DNA of 64,000 nucleotides from Paguma larvata (GCA_030068075.1 CM057826.1:98321804-98385803); one strand, 5' to 3'. Numbered from the stretch's first letter, positions 38,801-49,335 are shown. Numbers and translations are program-made. Notes: a model not told the origin generated them from the letters alone.

Positions 38801-41800
38801 CTGTCCTAAGAGCATAATGTCCACTATGTACATGGTATTTTAGAACTGTCACCATTATCTGGGGCAATATCTAAGCCTTGTCAATCAGAGAACTCCATTT
38901 CCCTGGCCTCAGGAAAGACAATGATCCTAAAAGGGCCAATCAAGAATCTTTCAATAGAGGGGCGCCTGGGTGGCCCAGTCGGTTAAGCGGCCGACTTCAG
39001 CTCAGGTCATGATCTCACGGTCTGTGAGTTCAAGCCCCGCGTCGGGCTCTGTGCTGATGGCTCAGAGCCTGGAGCCTGCTTCAGATTCTGTATCTCCCCC
39101 TCTCTCTGCCCTACCCCTGCTCATACTCTGTCTCTATGTCTCTCAAAAATAAATAAACGTTAAAAAAAATTAAAAAAAAAAATCTTTCAATAGATGTAAG
39201 CTTTGGAAGAGGGCATTCCATTTTCCAAATCCTATGCTGAATTTAGTAAGGGAAGCCTGGAAAACGTGGACGACCATCCTGCTCTACTGACAACAAAGCC
39301 CACACAGCAATGGGAGCCCTGACAGCTTCTGAGCTTCTAGATCATACCATTCTTGAAGCTAGACGATCCCTTGGCCTACTGTGAGCCAGTGAATTTCTAC
39401 AACTCATATAAAAGTACTAACAGATTATCCTCCTGGCCTATTTACTGCTACCAAATGAAGCTTCACTTGGCACTCTAAAGAGCCAGCCTGCCTTGAAAGC
39501 TCTGTGTCGTGTCAACATTCAATTTCCTTGGCTTGTAAACATTAATTCACTCTGGGTTTGGACAGGACGGTATGGAATGTACCTAATAGGGAGTATCTCC
39601 TAAATTTAATTAGAAAAGTGGAGAACTGGGGCACCTGAATGGTTCAGTCAGTTAAGCATCTGATTTTGGCTCAGGTCATGGTCTCAGCAGTTCATGAGTT
39701 TAAGCCTTACATCTGGCTCCCTGCTGTCAGCATGGAGCCCACTTTGGATCCTCTGTCCTCCTCTCTCTCTTCATCTCCCCTGCTTACATGTGCTCTCTCA
39801 AAAATAAACAAATATTAAGAAAAATAAAAAGGTGGAGGGGTGCCTGGGTGGCTCAGTTGGTTAAGCATCCGACTTCAGCTCAGGTCATGATCTAGTGGTC
39901 CATGGCTTAGGGACCTGCGTCGGGCTCAGTGCTGACAGCTCAGAGCCCGGAGCCTGCTTCAGATTCTGTGTCTCCCACTTTCTCTGCCCCTCCCCTATTC
40001 GTGCTCTGTCTCCCTCTCAAATATAAAACAAAACAAAACAAAACAAACACAACTCTCTCAAAAATTAAAAAAAAAGGAGGCTGATGCAACTGTAATTACC
40101 ATAATTACTCCTAGAATAAGCTCGATTAATAGGTAGTTAGAGACATCAAAACTGTGGTGGTGGGGGGAGGGGATATCATTGGAGATGGGGCACCAGAGCA
40201 CCTGTCGGAGTGCCTGGCGTCTCTTGGTGTGGTGCTGGCTACGTCGGTGTTCACGTATGTGAAAAGTCATCAAGCAGGATACTCAAGAGCAGTACTCTTT
40301 ACTCCGCGTATGTATGTACGTTTATTGATCGTATGTTAAAAATCTTAGTGTTGGACTAAGAGTTCTCATTTTAATTCCTTCACTCTCCATTACAATAGAA
40401 AGGAGAGGTGTTTGTGGGCTATTAAGCACCTTTAAAAATTTTTTTAAATGTTTATTTTTGAGAGAGACAGAGCATGAGTGGGAGAAGGGCAGAAGAGAGA
40501 GAGGGAGACAAAGAATCTGAAGGAGGCTCCAGGCTCTGAGCTGTCAGCACAGAGTCCAACGAACCTGAACATCTTCCCATACTCCCCCCTTCTGCATTTT
40601 GAAATTGAACATCACACGTGCATTTTTGAGACCTTCAAAAAAGTTCTGGGGTGTAGACTGGGAATAGAAATTGGTACGTCCCTTATGGAGTACAATTTGA
40701 CTATACCAATCAAAATGAAGTACAAAATTTCCCTTAGCCCAGCACTTCTGCTTTTAATATTTTTCTCGAGATACATTCACATAAATGTGCAAGTTTATCC
40801 CCTGCAGTGGTTTGTAATAATGAAACATTAGAGCAAATACGGGATTAACAAATTATAGAGCATCCATCTGGTGGAATAATAAGCAGCTATAAAACAGATC
40901 AGTAAACTCTTTGTATACTGATATGCACAATCTCCAAGACATATTACTAATAGTGCATTTAACATGCTAGTATTTTTTTAAAGAAAAATATAACTAATAT
41001 ACATTTTGGCCAGCATACTTACTTTAATACCTCTGGAAGGTTATACAAAAGAAATTGGTAACATCAGCTGCTCCCAGGAAGAGGAACTATGTAGCTGGGG
41101 ACAAAAGCTATCCTTCTGTCCATTTTAAACTCTACATTACAAAGGTACTGGCTTATTCAAGAATAAGTAAGGTTTTCAATGGTTCCAAATCACTTTGTGA
41201 AAATATCTTGGTTTTCATGGAGAGATAGCATGTAGACTGCTATGTAACCATCCAAGCTTTACCGTTAATTTAGAGACACAGCTGGTCACAAAACGCATTA
41301 GAAATATTTCTCATGTATGCACAGAAGTCACACAACTCATAGCCTGAAACTTTTAAAAGGATTTTGTCTCCACTGTGTATACCTGTGCCCCTCACAGCCT
41401 CAAGTGCTTTGGATTTTTGTCAAAATCCACACAGAAGGAGAACAGAGAGAGTGCTCTTTCTCCAAATCACTCACAACTGATAACAACAGGAGGGTCAATT
41501 CTGAAGGCCAAAACAAAATACAGATGGAGGGTAAGGCAAACGGTCAGTGCGCGTCCACATTCCATTCCAGGGTAATAATAAAACCTATTGTCTCAAACTG
41601 GTTCCTTAATTAACTCAGCTACTGGTGTCACCCAAACTACCACACACTGAGGACTGATCTCTATATAAATTGGCCCATTAAATGGAGGTGGGGCAGGGAT
41701 AAAACTTTAAACAGAAAGTTTTCCAGGAGATATACCTTAAACTTAAAACAATCAAAGCAATTAAAGTAAAGGTGTTTTTTGGTTTGTTTTTAAATTTTTT

Positions 41801-43355
41801 TTAATGTTTTATTTATTCTTGAAATAGAGACAGGGAGACAAAGCATGAGCGGGGGAGGGCAGAGTGAGAGAGGGACACAGAATAGGAAGCAGGCTTCAGG
41901 CTCTGAGCTGTCAGTACAGAGCCCCACGCGGGGCTCAAATGCACAAGTTTTGAGATCATAACCTGAGCAGAAGTCGGACGTTTTACCGGACTGAGCCACC
42001 CAGGCACCCGTTTGATTTTTTAGTTTACAAAGGAATTTGGAGTTCTAAAATTACATGTAAAAGAAAATGGGGTGCCTGGCTGGCTCAGTCAGAGGAGCAT
42101 GCAACTCAATCTTGGAGTTGTGAATTCAAGTCTCACACTGCATGTAGAGAGTACTTAAAAATAAAATCTTCAGGGGTGCCTGGGTGGCTCAGTTGGTTAA
42201 ACGTCAGACTTCAGCTCAGGTCACAATCTTGCACTTCGTGAGTCCGAGCCCCAAGTCAGGCTCTGTGCTGACAGTTCAGAGTCTGAAGCCTGCTTGGGAG
42301 TCTATGTCTCCCTCTTTCTGCCCCTCCCCAACTTGCACTCTTGTCTCTCTCTCTCTCAAAAAATGAATAAACACTAAAAAAATTTTTTTAATTAAAAAAA
42401 AATCTTTAGGAAAAAAATGAAGATCAATTTATCATCGAAAAATGAAGATCAATTTATCATCGTCAGGCAAAAATTACATCCAGTCCATAACAGTCTCTCC
42501 AGTACCCTTCCTTCACTAGTTATTAGGATGAATTAGAATCAGGCTTTAAGGTAAACTAAAACCACAATGGAGATACCATTCCAGAACCATAATGGCACCT
42601 ACTCTAGGCCAGAAACTCACTGTGAGGTTTTTTTACACTACCTGTAACTCTAAACGTAGAGGCCTTATCAGTTTCACATCCCCCAGGACACGAAGGATCT
42701 AGCACAGCAGTGAGATCTCAGAATTCCTGAAATCAAACAAGGTCTTCTACTTTGATAAAAATGTACGTGGCTATGGGTAGATGAACCAGCAATCTTCCCC
42801 TTCCATTAAAAGAGCTCTAACGCTTACAGGCAAGGAGAGACAGAACCACGCAGAGTTCTGCTATCTATCAGTAATGCCCTTAACCCTCACCTCAACTTCA
42901 AAACCAAAACACACAGAGACCCACCTTTTTCGAGTGTAAAAACCCCAACTTACCCTTTCTCTATTAAACCAGCAAGAGAAAAAAGAAGCACTTTCAGCTT
43001 AGATGGGAAGAAGAGCCGACCAACTCACAGCCCGTCTCCTTGTCTTCCAAGGAGCCACGAGCCTCCACCAACAATGCAAACATCAGTTTTTGGGAAACTT
43101 TTTTGCTTTTTTTAAGGCAAATGGCACAATAGGAACTGATTTATCAACATATGCAAATTTCCATTTTTTGGGGGACTCATTCTACCTGAAGAAGGAAGCC
43201 ACTACTTACGGTGTTGATTTGTAGGAAGACTCAGGATATGACCTCCTGTCATTCACTTTACCATTGGAAGAGTAGGCCATGGGACTGTCCACTCTTTCCA
43301 CAGAGTCAGAAGGGGGAGGAGGCATGTCTTGGGTGCCAGCAGAAATATTTTTAAC
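29729..43355 (-). CDS. OCLN: OCLN, occludin, partial (C-terminal 225 residues, five exons)
   Basis: Occludin is a tetraspan MARVEL-family protein of epithelial and endothelial tight junctions. Its cytoplasmic tail binds ZO-1 through a C-terminal coiled-coil (ELL domain). Five minus-strand exons (678 nt with stop) join in frame to give about 225 residues, equal to human ~298-522. In order these are a Pro-rich linker, the phosphorylation segment [20 protein letters not shown] (Src-type tyrosines, PKC-type threonines, Ser of the human 408 position), then the charged ELL coiled-coil to DYDRQKT and TAG. Substitutions from human are mostly in the linker. The four membrane spans belong to exons not found here. 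Intact splice sites show the functional gene. Confidence 0.96.
30154..30262 (+). mobile_element. short tRNA-only CAN-SINE
   Basis: GGGGTACCTGGCTGGCTCAA then GTTTAAGCCCCATGTTGGGT and AGAAATTACTTAAAAATA. Within OCLN intron 8. Confidence 0.8.
30345..30458 (-). mobile_element. short tRNA-only CAN-SINE, reverse
   Basis: TAAGTAATTTCTATACCCAA then ACTGAACCAGCCAGGCACCCC. Inverted relative to the copy 83 bp to its left. Confidence 0.8.
30540..31195 (+). repeat. old L1 (L1M-type) 3' end
   Basis: Signatures include CCCTGCAATCCCACTCCCAA, AAATGTTCACTAATGAAAGA and ATATGATTCCATTTACATC, ending TACTTCAACTTTAAGAATAA. Confidence 0.8.
31201..31420 (+). mobile_element. CAN-SINE, 207 bp from OCLN exon 8
   Basis: Head GGGGCATCTGGGTGGCTCAG. 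AAAGCTT on both sides. Confidence 0.9.
31628..31669 (-). CDS. OCLN: OCLN exon 8 (42 bp)
   Basis: 14 codons, [14 protein letters not shown], phase 0 at both ends, acceptor ATCAATAG, donor GTAAGTA. Skipping would remove 14 residues of the coiled-coil without shifting the frame. Confidence 0.96.
31670..32860. other. OCLN: OCLN intron 7, no repeat recognised
   Basis: Only TA-rich spots (32042-32110) and a G9 run (32414-32422) stand out. The open frames at 31637-31843 and 32042-32326 look like chance. Confidence 0.5.
32861..33032 (-). CDS. OCLN: OCLN exon 7
   Basis: 172 bp, acceptor TTTTTAG, donor GTAAAT. It completes Arg and encodes [20 protein letters not shown] and onward to REESEEYM, the first long helix of the ELL coiled-coil. 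Human NFD is SFD and human LQSEL is LQAEL here. Confidence 0.97.
33212..33385 (+). mobile_element. CAN-SINE
   Basis: Head GGGGCAGCTTGGTGGCTCAG, tail CTCAAAAATAAACATT. First of three adjacent forward copies. Confidence 0.8.
33417..33512 (+). mobile_element. CAN-SINE, internally deleted
   Basis: The head to GTCTGACTCCTGCTC is joined directly to ACACACACTCTCTCTCTC and the tail. About 100 bp of the middle is missing. Confidence 0.8.
33534..33650 (+). mobile_element. CAN-SINE, short form
   Basis: GTGCCTGGGTGCCTCAGTCG then CATGTTGGGCTCTGCACTGG, ending TACTTAAAAAAG. Confidence 0.75.
33785..33985 (-). mobile_element. CAN-SINE, reverse
   Basis: ATATTTATTTTTTGAGACAC start and GAGCCACCTGAGCGCCCC end. 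Confidence 0.85.
34545..34738 (-). mobile_element. CAN-SINE, reverse, with G10 run
   Basis: 16-bp duplication CTTGGCCAAGAACYCT (34529-34544 and 34739-34754). Contains a G10 run at 34611-34620. Confidence 0.9.
34755..35504. other. OCLN: OCLN intron 6, nothing recognised
   Basis: No clear repeat. The open frame from 35280 continues as the antisense of exon 6. Confidence 0.5.
35505..35720 (-). CDS. OCLN: OCLN exon 6
   Basis: 216 bp, acceptor TTTGTTAG, donor GTACTG. It starts [20 protein letters not shown], passes a Lys/Arg-rich segment, then the [20 protein letters not shown] phosphoregulation segment, and ends in DWI plus two bases of Arg. The donor is non-optimal (GTACTG), but the phase with exon 7 is exact. 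Confidence 0.97.
35721..36361. other. OCLN: OCLN intron 5, proximal part, nothing recognised
   Basis: Non-repeat-looking intron sequence upstream of exon 6. Confidence 0.5.
36376..36590 (-). mobile_element. CAN-SINE, reverse
   Basis: 14-bp duplication TGCATCAGRCTTTT (36362-36375 and 36591-36604). Carries an internal CTCTCTCTGGGATTCTCTGT inverted patch. Confidence 0.9.
36884..37079 (-). mobile_element. CAN-SINE, reverse, 5'-truncated on insertion
   Basis: Ends at CAAAACTGGACGCTTCGG without the head, yet is followed by AAACTATAATCTT, matching AAACTATAGTCTT on the left. Truncation therefore happened at insertion. Confidence 0.8.
37143..37369 (-). mobile_element. CAN-SINE, reverse
   Basis: CCAGAACTT on both sides (37134-37142 and 37368-37376). 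Confidence 0.9.
37411..37633 (-). mobile_element. CAN-SINE, reverse
   Basis: 15-bp duplication AAARTCTTCAGATTT (37396-37410 and 37634-37648). Confidence 0.9.
37649..38172. other. OCLN: OCLN intron 5, nothing recognised
   Basis: Non-repeat-looking sequence without exon-like frames. Confidence 0.45.
38183..38399 (-). mobile_element. CAN-SINE, reverse
   Basis: 10-bp duplication GAACCTACTT (38173-38182 and 38400-38409). Confidence 0.9.
38590..38740 (+). repeat. L2 3' end fragment
   Basis: CCTCCATGACAACAAGGACT then ACTATGTACACAGCAGGTGT resemble the forward L2 3' end (AGCTCCATGAGGGCAGGGAC ... CATAGTAGGTGCTCA). Confidence 0.55.
38958..39180 (+). mobile_element. CAN-SINE, near-consensus
   Basis: Perfect 13-bp duplication AATCTTTCAATAG (38945-38957 and 39181-39193). 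Confidence 0.95.
39628..39826 (+). mobile_element. CAN-SINE
   Basis: Head GGGGCACCTGAATGGTTCAG. Followed after 10 bp by another forward copy. Confidence 0.85.
39837..40075 (+). mobile_element. CAN-SINE with (AAAAC)n tail
   Basis: Head GGGGTGCCTGGGTGGCTCAG. The tail contains AAAACAAAACAAAACAAAC. Confidence 0.85.
40437..40563 (-). mobile_element. CAN-SINE, reverse, head lost
   Basis: Stops at AGCACAGAGTCCAACG and continues into unrelated sequence. Confidence 0.8.
40600..41150 (+). repeat. old L1 (L1M-type) 3' end
   Basis: Contains CTTCTGCTTTTAATATTTTT, TGCAGTGGTTTGTAATAATG, AGCAGCTATAAAACAGATC and GCACAATCTCCAAGACATAT, the usual L1M ORF2-end/UTR phrases. Confidence 0.65.
41150..41770. other. 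OCLN: OCLN intron 5, nothing recognised
   Basis: No clear repeat. The overlapping forward frames at 41317-41613 look like chance. Confidence 0.45.
41790..42010 (-). mobile_element. CAN-SINE, reverse
   Basis: TTTTAATGTTTTATTTATTC start and GAGCCACCCAGGCACCC end. Confidence 0.85.
42069..42172 (+). mobile_element. short tRNA-only CAN-SINE
   Basis: GGGGTGCCTGGCTGGCTCAG then AATTCAAGTCTCACACTGC and AGAGTACTTAAAAATAAAA. Abuts the next copy. Confidence 0.8.
42174..42410 (+). mobile_element. CAN-SINE
   Basis: Head GGGGTGCCTGGGTGGCTCAG. AAAATCTTYAG on both sides. Confidence 0.85.
42413..42462. repeat. perfect 2 x 25-bp tandem duplication
   Basis: Two identical 25-base units beginning AAAAATGAAGATCAATTTAT at 42413 and 42438, just outside a SINE tail. 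Confidence 0.9.
42463..43209. other. OCLN: OCLN intron 5, distal part, nothing recognised
   Basis: Non-repeat-looking. The forward frame at 43003-43224 overlaps exon 5 in antisense and is not a gene. Confidence 0.5.
43210..43355 (-). CDS. OCLN: OCLN exon 5
   Basis: 146 bp, acceptor TTCTTTAG, donor GTAAGT. It encodes [20 protein letters not shown], then [20 protein letters not shown] and PESSYKSTP with the last Pro codon split. This is the start of the long cytoplasmic tail after membrane span 4. Human Tyr in PSDYVE is Ser here. Confidence 0.96.
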
Positions 43356-43410
43356 CTAAAGAAACAAACACAAAAGATACAATTAATATTGAGCCTATAG
43401 TTTTTTTAAG

Positions 43411-43475
43411 GTTTTTTTTTTTTAATGTTTATTTATTTTTAAAGGAGAGATAGAACATGAGGGAGCCTGCAGCTT
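43411..43475 (-). mobile_element. CAN-SINE tail fragment, reverse
   Basis: T-run, TTAATGTTTATTTATTTTTA and a short purine block ending at GGGAGCCTGCAGC. 55 bp upstream of the OCLN exon 5 acceptor. Confidence 0.65.
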
Positions 43476-43764
43476 AAAGGGGAAAGAAATGGAAGAAAAT
43501 TATTACATATAAAATTACCTAATACTTATTGGGCTCATTAAATACTATTTACCTGTAACAACTACCTTGTCATTGTTAATATTAACAATGAATCAGTGTT
43601 TTACTGATGCCGCAGTAACAGTGATGCCAATTCATTAACAGGTCCAGAATGAATTACAAAGAAGGAAAAAACCTCACAATAACCTGACTCTCATCCTGAT
43701 GTAATTAGGCAGAATCAATATCCATGGAAATTGTTGCCACCCCATATTAGAAGGATGAATCTCA

Positions 43765-43970
43765 TTTTTAAAGTTTATTTATTTATTTTTGTGAGACAGC
43801 ATGCTTGGGCACAAAGTACGGAAGGGCCAGAAAGACGGAATCCCAAGCAGGCTCCTCACTATGAGTGTAGAGCCCAACGCATGGAGGTGAACCCTCAAAC
43901 CATGAGATAATGACCTGTCCAAAATCAAGAGTATGATGCTTAACCGACTTGAGCCACCCAGGCAGCCCTA
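43765..43970 (-). mobile_element. CAN-SINE, reverse
   Basis: TTTAAAGTTTATTTATTTAT start and GAGCCACCCAGGCAGCCC end. Confidence 0.85.
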
Positions 43971-44185
43971 ATCTCATTTTTTTCTGGGTTTAGTCTGGGT
44001 TAGGCAAGAATTTTCATTTGTAACAAGTTCTAACGTAATGTTTATGCTGCAGTCTGGGCACCACACTTGAAAAACCACTAATATAAGAGAAAAGACACTG
44101 TATTTTCTTAACCCATCCACATTAAATATGTAATGTTAAAACCACGCAAGAAATTAAGAAGCTCAAACTAACTTCTGCTATAGTT

Positions 44186-44220
44186 TTTTTATTTTAATCT
44201 TTATTTTTGAGAGAGAGGGG

Positions 44221-44258
<38 letters not shown>

Positions 44259-44419
44259 GAGAAAGACAGTGTGAGTGGGGGAGGGGCAGAGAGAAAGGAA
44301 GACACAGAATCCTAAACAGGCTCCAGGCTCCAGGCTCTAAGCTGTCAGCACAGAGTTCTAACTCACGAACCATGAGATAATGACCTGAGCCAAAGTTGGA
44401 TGCCACCCAGGTGCCCCAA
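44186..44419 (-). mobile_element. CAN-SINE, reverse, with long (GA)n
   Basis: 11-bp duplication CTGCTATAGTT (44175-44185 and 44420-44430). GA-rich tract at 44207-44266. Confidence 0.9.
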
Positions 44420-44687
44420 CTGCTATAGTTCTTTAATAAGAGATGTTTATTTTTCTTTAACATACATTCTTGATACCTCTATTCCTAATAGCCTACACAG
44501 TAGAGTCCACTGTCACTGCCTTCCCTCTCTACTTTCCTTCTCATTCCATTCTGATGTGTAAGTGAAACTGTCCTAAGAGGAAACACGCATTGAGATTATG
44601 CACTGTTAACATGAAAGATTTCCCAAAGGACTTTTCAGAGAAAAATTTAAATATCCATAAGCATTGCCAATTAGATTCACAGCATTT

Positions 44688-44800
44688 TTAAAAAATTTTA
44701 TTATTGTTTTAGTAATCTCTATAGGCAGCGTGGGGCTTAAACTCACAGCCCTGTGATCAAGAGTCACATGCTCGTCTGACTGAGCCAGCCAGGTATCCCT
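44688..44800 (-). mobile_element. short tRNA-only CAN-SINE, reverse
   Basis: AGTAATCTCTATAGGCAGCG then GACTGAGCCAGCCAGGTATCCC. Confidence 0.8.
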
Positions 44801-45375
44801 AGATTCCCAACACTGACTATTGGATTTCATGTGGTAGATCCAACACTTTCAATTTCATTTCCAATCTTTAAGTTATTATATATTATGCTGCAAGTAATAA
44901 GAATAAAAATAACTGCTAAACCCAGGTAAGTCACTTAGTTGTTACAAAGTAATAGAAATAAAGTGTGGGAAAAGTTACAAATAACTCTACAAAAATTAGT
45001 TCTGTGAAAAAGAGCAACTTTTCAAAAATAAGGAGGAAATTACTAGTTTAGCTTGGTAATGTAAACAATGACATGAGATTAACCTGGGCTCACTCTAGGT
45101 CTGCCAACTAAAAGTTCTAGAAAGTCTGTCTCTCTTCTTCAAGACAGGGAACCTACCAGTTTTATTTAACATAGGAAGTCAGAGCTGCAGCAGCCAAGAA
45201 AAAGAAGTAAAAGGCATTCAAACTGGTAAGAAGTAAACTTTCACTATTCAAAGATGACATGACAGTGCATAAAGAAAACTGTAAAGACTCCACCAAAAAA
45301 GTATGAGAACTGATAAATGAATTCAGTAAAGTTGCAGGATACAAAATCATTATAGAGAAATCTGTGGCATTTATC

Positions 45376-45413
45376 TTTTTTTTTTTAATTTTTGTTAACT
45401 TTTATTTATTTTT

Positions 45414-45445
<32 letters not shown>

Positions 45446-45616
45446 AAGTGCAAGCGGGAGGAGGAACAGAGAAAGAGGGAGACACAGAATCTAAAGCAGT
45501 CTCCAGGCTCTGAGCTGTCAGCACAGAGCCCGTTGTGGGGCTCGAACTCACAAACTAAGAGCTCACGACCCGAGCTGAAGTCTGACACTCAACCGACTGA
45601 GTCACGCAGGTGCCCC
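45376..45616 (-). mobile_element. CAN-SINE, reverse, in L1
   Basis: TGTGGCATTT on both sides within the L1 frame. Carries (GACA)n at 45421-45445. Confidence 0.9.
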
Positions 45617-45639
45617 TGTGGCATTTCTTTTTCTTTTTA

Positions 45640-45683
45640 TAAACGCTACTTTTTTAAAAAGTTATTTATTTTGAGAGAAAGAT

Positions 45684-45731
<48 letters not shown>

Positions 45732-45900
45732 CGCGAGCAGGAGGGGCAGAAGGAGAGGGAGAGAGAGAGAGAATCCCAAGCAGGCTCCACACTGTCAGTG
45801 CAGAACCCGATATGGGGCTTGAATTCACAAACCGTGAGATCACGACCTGAGCAGAAACCAAGACTCGGATGCTTAACAAACTGAGCCACCCAGGCACCCA
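45640..45900 (-). mobile_element. CAN-SINE, reverse, in L1, with (GA)n
   Basis: GA run at about 45685-45727, end GAGCCACCCAGGCACCC. The L1 resumes at TGCTGCATTTCTATATACTA. Confidence 0.9.
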
Positions 45901-48232
45901 TGCTGCATTTCTATATACTAATAATGAAGTAGCAGAAAGAGAAATTAAGAAAACAATCCCATTTACAATTGCACCAACAAGTATAAAATACCCAGGAATA
46001 AATTTAGCCAAAGAGGTGAAAGACCTGTACTCCAAGAACCATAAAAAATTGATGAAAGAAACTGAAGGTGACACAAACAAATGGAAAGATGTTAGATGCT
46101 CATGGATGAGAAGAACCAATATTGTCAAAATGTCCATACTACTCAAAGCAATCTACAGATGTAATGCAGTCCTTACCAAAATATCAACAGCAATGTTCAC
46201 TGAACTAGAAGAATACTAAAAGCTGTATGGAAACACAAAAACTCCAAACAGTCAAAACAATTCTGAGAAAGAAGAAAGCTGGAGGTGTCACAATTCCAGA
46301 TTACAAAATATACTTAAAAGCTGAAGTAATCAAAACAGTATGGTAGTGGCACCAAAATAGACACAGAGATCGATGGCATGGAACAGAGAGCCCAGAAATA
46401 AATCCAAACTTATATCGTCAATTAATCTACGACAAAGGAGGCAAGAGTTTACAATGGAGAAAACACAGTCTCTTCAACCAATGGTGCTGGGAAAACTGGA
46501 CAGCTACATGCCAAAGAAAGAAACTGGGCCACTTTCTTACACCATACACTAAAATAAACTCAAATGGCCTAAAGACCTAACTGTGACACCTGAAACCATA
46601 AAACTCCTAGAAGAAAACAGAGGCAGTAATCTCTTTGGCATCAGCTGTAGAAATGTTTTTCTAGATATATTTCTTGAGGCAAGAAAAACAAAAGCAAAAA
46701 TAAACTACTGGGACTACACCAAAAAGAAAGCTTTTGCACAGCAAAGGAAACAATTAACAAAACAAAAAGGCAACCTACTGAATTGGAGAAGATTTTTGCA
46801 AATGATATATCCAGTAAAGCATTAATAATCCAAAATACATCAAGAACTTATACAACTCAACATCAAGTAAAACCATATAATCTGATTAAAAAATGGGTAC
46901 AGGACCTGTTAAACAATTTTCCAAGAAAGACAAACAGATGGCCAACAGGCACATGCAAAGATACTCAACATCACAAACCATCAGGAAGATGCAAATCAAA
47001 ACCAAAAAAAGATAGCCCCTTACGCCTGTTGGAATGGCTAAAATCAAAAACAAATAGTAAAAAGACAAAACACCAAAAAATATTAACAAAAAGACAAGAA
47101 ATTGGTGAGGATATGGAGAAAAAGGAACCCTTGTGCACTGCTGGAAAGAATATGAACTGATGCATGCCCTTTGGAAAACAGTATGGAGGTTCCTCAAAAA
47201 GTGAAAAATAGAAAGGCCATATGATCCAGTAATTCCACTAGTGGCTACTTGCTCAAAGAAAATCAAAACACCAATTTGAAAAGGTACATGTACCTCCATG
47301 TTTACTGCAGCATTATTTACAATAACCAAGAAACAGAAGCAACCAAAAAATTTACTGAGAGATGAATGGGTAAAAAAGATGTGCTATGTATGTACAAAGG
47401 AATAATATTACTCTCCCATAAAAAAGAACGAGACCTGGCCATTTGCAATGACATGGATGGACTTAGTATTACGCTAAGTGAAATAAGTCAGATAAAGACA
47501 AATAAATACCTTATCATTTCACTCACATGCAGAACTTAAGAAACAAAACAAACAAAGAAAAAGACAAAAAACTAGACTCTTAAATACAGAGAACAAACTT
47601 CTGGTTGCTAGAGGGGAGATGGATGGGGGGATAAATAAATTAAAGGGGAGTAAGAGGTACAACTTCCAGTTACAAAATAAGTCACAAAGATGAAAAACAC
47701 AGTATAGAAAATATAGTTAGCAAGACTGTAGCATTCTTGTTTGGTGACAAATGGTGATTACACATCATGATGAGCATGGAGTCAAGTACAAAATTGTTGA
47801 ATCATTACATTATACACTTGAAACTAATGTAACACTGTATGTTAGTTATACTTCAATGAAAAAAATTAGTGGGGGGAACGGGGAAACCACCTACTTCATA
47901 AAATTCTTTTTACAATCAAACCAGATGACAAGGCATCATATTTAGCACCGTACCTTGATGAGCACTGTGAAAACCCAGAAGATGCTGGGTGCTGAAGTTA
48001 AAGCTGCTGGATCTAAACAAAGTATTTGAAGGTGACAACAGACTTTTAATGGGATTATTTTGCTGTTATGAATCCTTGCAGTTAGGTTCAGCTCAATACG
48101 GTGTATTTTCCTGAAACACACACACTTTATGCCTTGTTTTCCATTAAGTACAGCATCAAAACATGACCTGCTGCTCTCCTAACATACCAAGGTGTGTGTT
48201 ATAGCACTACTTTAAGTACATAAGGTATTCTT

Positions 48233-48422
48233 TTTTTTAAAGTTTATTTATTTTTGAGAGAAACAGAGACAGAAAAAGCATGAGTGGGGAAGAGGTAGAA
48301 ATAAAGAGAGAGAGAGTGAGAGAGAATCCTAAGCAGACCTTGAACTCACAAAACAATGAGATCATCACCTGAGCTGAAACCAAGAGCTGGATGCTTAACC
48401 AAATGAGCCACCCAAGTGCCCC
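48233..48422 (-). mobile_element. CAN-SINE, reverse
   Basis: 18-bp duplication AGTACAKAAGGTATTCTT (48215-48232 and 48423-48440, one mismatch). Confidence 0.9.
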
Positions 48423-48440
48423 AGTACAGAAGGTATTCTT

Positions 48441-48715
48441 GATTGTTTAAGAGGAATAAGATCATTTTCTTCTGAAAGTGGAGTCTGTCTGCAACTGGGA
48501 AACCCAGTGGGTAGGCTGCAAGGGAATGTGCTTAGATGTCACCACAGTAGGGACAGGGACAGGTGGGAACCATTCTTGGCTCCCACTGAATTCTCTAGGA
48601 CTTGACACCATCACCAGGCTTCACAGGAAAACGTGTTGCCAAGCCAAAGGTCTATTCTTGTTCTGGGCACTTCATCAGAATTTAAAACAACTTCTTTTTC
48701 TTAAAAACCCATTTA
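48441..48715. other. OCLN intron 4, nothing recognised
   Basis: The open frame at 48478-48768 runs on into a SINE and has no family features. Confidence 0.4.
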
Positions 48716-48716
48716 G

Positions 48717-48945
48717 GGGCACCTGGGTGGCTCAGTCGGTTAAGTGTCCAACTTCAGCTCAGATCTAACATGATCTCACAGTTTGTGAGTTTGAGCCCCG
48801 TGTTGGGCTTTGTGCTGACAGCTCAGAGCATGGAGCCTGCCTCAAATTCTGTGTGTCTCTCTCTCTATCTCTCTGCCCCTCCCCATCTTTCTCTCTCTCA
48901 AAAATAAACATTAAAACAAACAAACAAACATACAAAAAAACCATT
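48717..48945 (+). mobile_element. CAN-SINE
   Basis: AAAACCMATTTA on both sides. Tail (AAAC)n. Confidence 0.9.
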
Positions 48946-48949
48946 TAAC

Positions 48950-49335
48950 CCTTTTCCAGGTTTTCCCCCTTTACAACCTTAACAGAGACTGCAAAGCTCT
49001 ACTAAATCTGGCAAACCTGAAACCAAAACCTTACGAAAAAAGGTGCCTGGGTGTCCTTGTAAACTTCTTACTGCCTGGAATGGAATGTCCTTCCCCTTTC
49101 TTTGCCAGCTAATCCTTAATTGGGCTTCTAGTCTTGGCTCACTACCCCGGAGGCCTTCCTCACGTGTCTCTTCCAGGCAGGCCCCACCTGACCTCCTATC
49201 TCCCTGAACACCTGTGCACACAAACCACCCACCAGAGCACTCGTGCACTGCGGAACAACTGCTCACACACAGCGTGATGGCTCGCTCCCATGATCTCTAA
49301 CTCCTGCAGGCAGTGCACTGTTCTTAAAGCCACCA
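48950..49335. other. OCLN intron 4, nothing recognised
   Basis: GC-richer than its surroundings, with a minus-strand 95-codon frame (48979-49266) that I cannot assign. Confidence 0.4.

Larger units (their letters stand above)
45150..47865 (+). mobile_element. older L1, 5'-truncated, reaching its 3' end
   Basis: Starts in the reverse transcriptase part of ORF2 (TTTTATTTAACATAGGAAGT) and runs through the ORF2 C-terminus and 3' UTR to TTATACTTCAATGAAAAAAA. ORF2 pieces are readable at 45869-46219, 46583-46825 and 46783-47160 with many breaks. Two reverse SINEs sit inside. More diverged than the L1 at 16-22 kb. Confidence 0.9.
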
